Source of the DNA: an uncultured Lachnospiraceae bacterium
Lineage (GTDB): Bacteria; Bacillota; Clostridia; Lachnospirales; Lachnospiraceae
Length of the DNA: 45,109 nt
Direction: 5' to 3'
Assembly: GCA_947629565.1 (NCBI GenBank)
Contig: CANREG010000021.1
Coordinates: forward strand, 1 to 45,109
Shown here: positions 41,601 through 45,109 of the stretch, one piece after another
Position numbering within the stretch: the stretch's first letter is position 1
Layout of the letters: each line of letters starts with the position of its first letter
Notes under the pieces: generated by a model
The model's input: only the letters and a program-made list of their open reading frames with translations
What the model was told of the DNA's origin: nothing
Database searches by the model: none
Program-made: the position numbers and the translations under genes

Positions 41601-42910
41601 ATGAAAATAGGTGTTCTATCTTATGTGGGGGGGTATTGGGATTAGATGGAAAAGACTGGCAAAATCTTGGGGATTATTACCAAAGTTATGCAATGCGGCT
41701 TATTTTAGAGGAACTTGATTTAGGTCAACAGATAGAAGAAATATCAAAATATGAGCTGTCAACATATGATGGAGAGTATATTTTTTTATTAATGAATTGT
41801 TATGATTCTTTAACGAATCAATTGCGACTTGTAAAAAGTTCTTATCCTATTTCAGAAAAAATTATACCTTGTTATGTTAGCTATCATTTGCAGTCAGAAT
41901 TGTCATCAGATGTTGCAGCATATTTAAAAAAGTATGAGCCAATAGGATGTCGAGATGAATTTACGATGAATAATATGCGCAGGAAAGGGATTAAGGCATA
42001 TTTGACTGGTTGTGTCACAGCTCTGCTTCCTCGGACAGCGCTGGTTCCAAGTATAAAAGAAGGCGGTAAAATCATATTTGTAGACACACCAGATTCATTG
42101 GAACCATTTATTCCAAAAGAATGGAAGGGAAACATAGAATATTATTCTGCAAAATATAGTATTGTTAGGACAGATGGAAGTGCCAGCTTATCTCCAAGCG
42201 AATGTAAAACTGTATCCACATATGCGATGAAACAATTAGAATATTATCGAACGCAAGCTGCAATTATTGTAACATCTCGGCTTCATGTGGCTTCGCCCTG
42301 CATGGCTATGGGGATTCCTGTTATTTTGACATGTGATAATATTGATTGCCGATATACATGGATTGATAAATTATTACCAGTATATTCACGAGAAAATTTT
42401 AAAGATATTGATTGGCATCCGGCACCTGTAGAATACGAAAAGGAAAAGCAGTTTTTAAAAGAAAAATTGGGAATTATAATAAAAAAAGCATGGGAACAGG
42501 CAAAGGACATATATGCGGTAAGTGAATTTTGGGAAAATCGAGAAAAGGTGCCAATACATATGACATTGTATCGTTATATTGCCAATGTTCCAATGCAGCA
42601 TAATCAAGAAATAAAATATATTATTTGGGGAGTCCCATCGCCTGCTGCTGAGATAAAACAGGCGATAGATATGTATTTTCCTAATTGGAAGATGTCACAC
42701 GTAATTGATTTAAATTGCGAGGGGTATTTTGAAGGGCGAACAATTGAAAAACCTGAAATTGTAGATTATATTAAGGATGATGATATTTATATTATTGTGC
42801 CGGAATCAGCATATGAACCGGTTGGGAAATTGTTAAGAGAAAAAAATAAAAGATATATTTTAATAAACACTAAACAGTGTCAGTGGTCAGATAATATATC
42901 AGAGATTTAG
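41601..42910 (+). pseudogene. Polysaccharide pyruvyltransferase-like gene, frameshifted at a G7 tract
   Basis: The ATG at 41601 has GGAGG 10 bases upstream and gives MKIGVLSYVGG, the typical start of WcaK/CsaB-like pyruvyltransferase-family proteins, but meets TAG at 41643 just after seven G (41627-41633). One more G would join it to the long frame that runs to 42910. That long frame has family marks: NLGDYYQSYAM, PIGCRDEFT, YLTGCVTALL and TSRLHVASPCMAMGIPVI. The only start in the long frame, a TTG at 41591, touches the GGAGG and is not credible. The last 100 residues are an extra Rossmann-like unit (YIIWGVPSPAAEIK). It is either off by phase variation, decayed, or a homopolymer error. Confidence 0.7.
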
Positions 42911-42938
42911 TAGTTGTATGATTGAATAGGGGAATATT

Positions 42939-43009
42939 ATGAGAGTCTTATCAGGCAAGACAGCAATATAACAGGGAACACCCGGGAATGGGAGTTCTGT
43001 CCATATCAA
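42939..43009 (+). pseudogene. Remnant of a short-chain dehydrogenase-like gene start
   Basis: An ATG at 42939 with AGGGG upstream opens MRVLSGKTAI and then stops (TAA at 42969). After the stop the bases read TGNTRE in one frame and GTPGNGSS in another, close to the TGG(T)xG(I)G nucleotide loop expected after GKTAI in short-chain dehydrogenases. So this seems to be the first 20-25 codons of such a gene with a small indel, cut off where the convergent gene at 43010 ends. Too short to be sure. Confidence 0.4.
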
Positions 43010-44350
43010 CTATTCAAATTCAATTAAATTAATTCTGTCATTAAAGTTTCCAATAATGCCAGAAATAGCTTCTGATATTTCTTTTGATACATAACTCATA
43101 TTTTTCCCCGATTCTATCGCTTTTGCAAAGGCAACTATCTCATATCTGATTCCTTCCCCATCCAGCTGGTAGAAGAATCGTTTATTATCCTCTGGGTTTT
43201 CATACCGTACTTCAAAATAGTCTGTCTTCCACCATGGAGCTGGCACATAGATATAGCCTTTAGTTCCGGCTATAACCAGTTCCCCTTCTGCTTTAGCGCC
43301 CTTGGCAACTTTAACAGAAGCAATTCCCGACGGATAAACAAAATCTATCTTGGTAAAGGCATCGATATTTTTACTTTTATCCTGAAATTTTGTGTAAAAT
43401 TTTCTGTCTTTATAATTAGTTCCGAATATCTGGAAAACAGGGAGCATCGCAACCGGAGCCCAACCACACATACTGTTCCACTTATTCGAAAGATCTGTCC
43501 CTTCAAGGGAAATGCCATCACGAAGACTTGTACAGACTACATCCACCGATACAACTTTTCCTATTTTTCCGCCTTTAGCCATAAAGATAAGCCGCTCATA
43601 AGCAGTCGCATAAGCAGTCTTGATAGCATCCATAAGTATCAAATCTTTTTTTGCTGCCAATGCATAAAGTTCTCTGCATTGCTCTTTTGTGTAGGCTATG
43701 GGAGATTCGCAGAGAACATGCTTACCAGCCTCCAAAGCCATTTTCGTATGTTCATAATGTTTCTCTGGCTTAGAAATAACATAGACCGCATCAACCCTGT
43801 CCAACAATTCCTTGTAATTGTCTGTATAAAACAGGTTTTGGACTTCCGGCTCATCTCCCATGCGAGAAGCATAAACACCGGACACTTTAACGCCATTCAC
43901 ATATTTTGCTTCGTTGATAAACTTTGTCTGGAAAACGGCAGATCCGACAAGCCCAATCCGCAGTTTTATTTTCTCTGCCCGCATATCTGAACTGGATATG
44001 CCCTGCGTACGCGGAAGGTAGACGACTTTGCAATACTCATTTAGATAATCAAACTGTCCTTCCCAGTCAGATCCCACCGTAAAAATATCAATGCCCAGTC
44101 TGCGGATGTCATCAATTTTTTGTCCTTCGTATTCTTCGACAATAATCTCATCAGCGAGACCAGTCTCTTTTACCGCTGCAATGCGCTCGATCAGTGACAG
44201 ATGGTTATTAATTTTTCCCCTTGTCTTGTCATAATCGTCCGATGTAATACCGACGATCAGGTAGTCACCAAGAGCCTTTGCTCTTTCTAAAAGCCGGATA
44301 TGTCCATAATGAAGCATATCATATGTGCCATATGTGATTACTTTAACCAT
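43010..44350 (-). CDS. Fusion of TagD-like cytidylyltransferase and Gfo/Idh/MocA oxidoreductase
   Basis: 446 aa. Residues 1-125 are a glycerol-3-phosphate-cytidylyltransferase-like domain: TYGTYDMLHYGH with HxGH at 14-17 and RTQGISSS at 114-121. From about 130 a Gfo/Idh/MocA Rossmann domain starts (LRIGLVGSAVF) and runs to the end. The catalytic Lys of the usual EKP motif is replaced by Ser (CESP, E215-S216-P217). The first domain should make a CDP- (or other NDP-) activated polyol or similar compound and the second may oxidise or only bind it. A run of nine G forms its ribosome binding site, just after the stop of the aminotransferase gene; the two are one operon on the minus strand. Confidence 0.82.
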   Translation of the reverse strand: MVKVITYGTYDMLHYGHIRLLERAKALGDYLIVGITSDDYDKTRGKINNHLSLIERIAAVKETGLADEIIVEEYEGQKIDDIRRLGIDIFTVGSDWEGQFDYLNEYCKVVYLPRTQGISSSDMRAEKIKLRIGLVGSAVFQTKFINEAKYVNGVKVSGVYASRMGDEPEVQNLFYTDNYKELLDRVDAVYVISKPEKHYEHTKMALEAGKHVLCESPIAYTKEQCRELYALAAKKDLILMDAIKTAYATAYERLIFMAKGGKIGKVVSVDVVCTSLRDGISLEGTDLSNKWNSMCGWAPVAMLPVFQIFGTNYKDRKFYTKFQDKSKNIDAFTKIDFVYPSGIASVKVAKGAKAEGELVIAGTKGYIYVPAPWWKTDYFEVRYENPEDNKRFFYQLDGEGIRYEIVAFAKAIESGKNMSYVSKEISEAISGIIGNFNDRINLIEFE

Positions 44351-44356
44351 TTGTTT

Positions 44357-44365
44357 CCCCCCCCC
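44357..44365 (-). repeat. G9 homopolymer at the ribosome binding site of the cytidylyltransferase fusion gene
   Basis: Nine C on the plus strand (G on the minus strand). Its first G is the last base of the aminotransferase TAG stop, and it ends 6 nt before the ATG of the fusion gene. Length change would alter the strength and spacing of the binding site but not either reading frame. Confidence 0.8.
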
Positions 44366-45109
44366 TATTTGTCCAATTCCAATAACGACGAAATTAAAAT
44401 TTCCATATATTTTCTTTCACCAATTGTTACTCGTAAACAATCGCCGAATTCGCCAACGCTCGAGTATGTTTTAATCAAAATATGTTTTTCACTCTTCATA
44501 CGATCAACTATATTTTGAGCATCGGTTTTAGGCTTTATAAAGAGAAAATTCCCGGCTTCTCCTTTGTGTGGATAACCAAGTCTGTCCAATTCATTGATAA
44601 GATAATTCCGACCTTCTTTGAATTTAAAAATAAGATCATCGAGTATTCCAGGAGTTTCCAGAATTTTCTCGGCAAAAAGCATTGCGAAAGCATTTGTGTT
44701 ATGTGGAGTGCAAAGCTTCTGAACCATTTTCACGCCCTCTGGCCAGCCGACAACATATCCAAGACGACAGCCTGCCATAGAAAAGAGCTTGGAAAATGTC
44801 CGGGTAATGAAGATGTTCTCCTGTAAGAGAGCATACCTCATGAATGTTTTCGGATAGAAATAGTGATATGCTTCATCAATTAAAACGGTTATCTGCTTTT
44901 GCTTTGCTGCTGATAGAATTCTTTCAAATTCTTCGGTTGTATAAACATTTCCCATCGGGTTGTTTGGATTCAGAAGTATCAAAAGCTGCGTGTCTTCGCT
45001 CAGGGCGTTAATGATATTATCAACGTCCATCGTCAAGTCATCGTTATAAGGGACCTTGACAAAATTTCTTCCGTACATTTCGGAGTAGACCTGAAACATG
45101 AAATACGAT
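44365..45109 (-). CDS. HisC-like PLP-dependent aminotransferase, 5' end outside window
   Basis: 248 codons are inside the window; the frame stays open to the edge (SYFMFQVYSEMYG), so the Met at 45099 is internal. Marks of class I/II aminotransferases of the histidinol-phosphate type are present: NPNNPMG, DEAYHYF, and the PLP-lysine segment RTFSKLFSMAGCRLGY. The C-terminus is complete. The missing part is about 100 residues. Next to a cytidylyltransferase fusion it more likely makes an amino group on a surface-glycan precursor than histidine. Its stop codon overlaps the G9 tract. Confidence 0.85.
   Translation of the reverse strand, partial: SYFMFQVYSEMYGRNFVKVPYNDDLTMDVDNIINALSEDTQLLILLNPNNPMGNVYTTEEFERILSAAKQKQITVLIDEAYHYFYPKTFMRYALLQENIFITRTFSKLFSMAGCRLGYVVGWPEGVKMVQKLCTPHNTNAFAMLFAEKILETPGILDDLIFKFKEGRNYLINELDRLGYPHKGEAGNFLFIKPKTDAQNIVDRMKSEKHILIKTYSSVGEFGDCLRVTIGERKYMEILISSLLELDK

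Noticed and set aside
42972-43002. Inverted repeat GAAC-A-CCC / GGG-A-GTTC as bidirectional terminator
   Set aside because: The stem is short with a mismatch and no T-tract follows on either side.
1-45109. tRNA, rRNA, CRISPR arrays or prophage genes
   Set aside because: I looked for regular spaced repeats, integrase or capsid-type genes and found none. I cannot run a covariance search for tRNA.

Overview
The window looks like a chromosomal piece of a motile Gram-positive Clostridia, most probably a Lachnospiraceae (Roseburia/Butyrivibrio/Acetatifactor-like). The evidence is the flagellin type (N-terminus MVVQHNMQAANADRML), strong GGAGG-type ribosome binding sites, sigma-28 promoters of the TAAA-N15/16-GCCGATAT form, and gene order shared with Bacillus subtilis (mbl-flhO-flhP and comFC-yvyF-flgM-flgN-flgK-flgL-fliW-csrA-hag). 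The genus is inferred. I saw no tRNA, rRNA, CRISPR array or insertion sequence.

Layout. (1) 41-6741: a DivIVA-like coiled-coil protein, a large PAS/GAF protein without an output domain, an MreB/Mbl-type actin, two FlgF/FlgG-type rod proteins and a single-domain FlgJ-like rod protein. (2) 6765-9061: a BlaI repressor, an M56 membrane protease of BlaR1 type without a beta-lactam sensor, and a small secreted protein, closed by a strong terminator. (3) 9298-12992: accessory genes, namely an Rpn/PD-(D/E)XK protein, a ferredoxin-fused aldo/keto reductase, MntP, a Cys-containing membrane protein and an XRE regulator. (4) 13138-17627: RecD2 helicase coupled to ComFC, then YvyF, FlgM and FlgN. (5) 17686-28490: two tandem FlgK, FlgL, FliW, CsrA, FlaG, FliD, FliS, a FliT-like protein and flagellin. 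(6) 28588-42910: a probable flagellin-glycosylation island with a GT2, two DUF115/Maf-type proteins, two CgeB-like glycosyltransferases (one interrupted by a stop), a TPR-GT2-methyltransferase fusion, then ACP, GNAT, HMGL-type aldolase, acetolactate-synthase-like ThDP enzyme and a frameshifted polysaccharide pyruvyltransferase-like gene. (7) 42939-45109: a short-chain-dehydrogenase-like remnant meeting convergent genes for a cytidylyltransferase-Gfo/Idh/MocA fusion and a HisC-like aminotransferase cut by the window edge.

How it fits together. FlgM presumably holds back sigma-28. Sigma-28-like promoters precede flgM, flgL, flaG, the flagellin gene and, notably, the ACP gene inside the glycosylation island, which ties sugar or acyl-group synthesis to filament production. 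The flagellin leader carries a near-ideal CsrA site (AGGA in the loop of a perfect 8-bp hairpin) 20 nt upstream of a second GGA in the Shine-Dalgarno sequence. With fliW and csrA in the same cluster, this predicts a FliW-CsrA-flagellin homeostasis loop like that of B. subtilis. The island shows active decay or phase variation: an in-frame TAG, a poly-G frameshift and a truncated gene at a junction.
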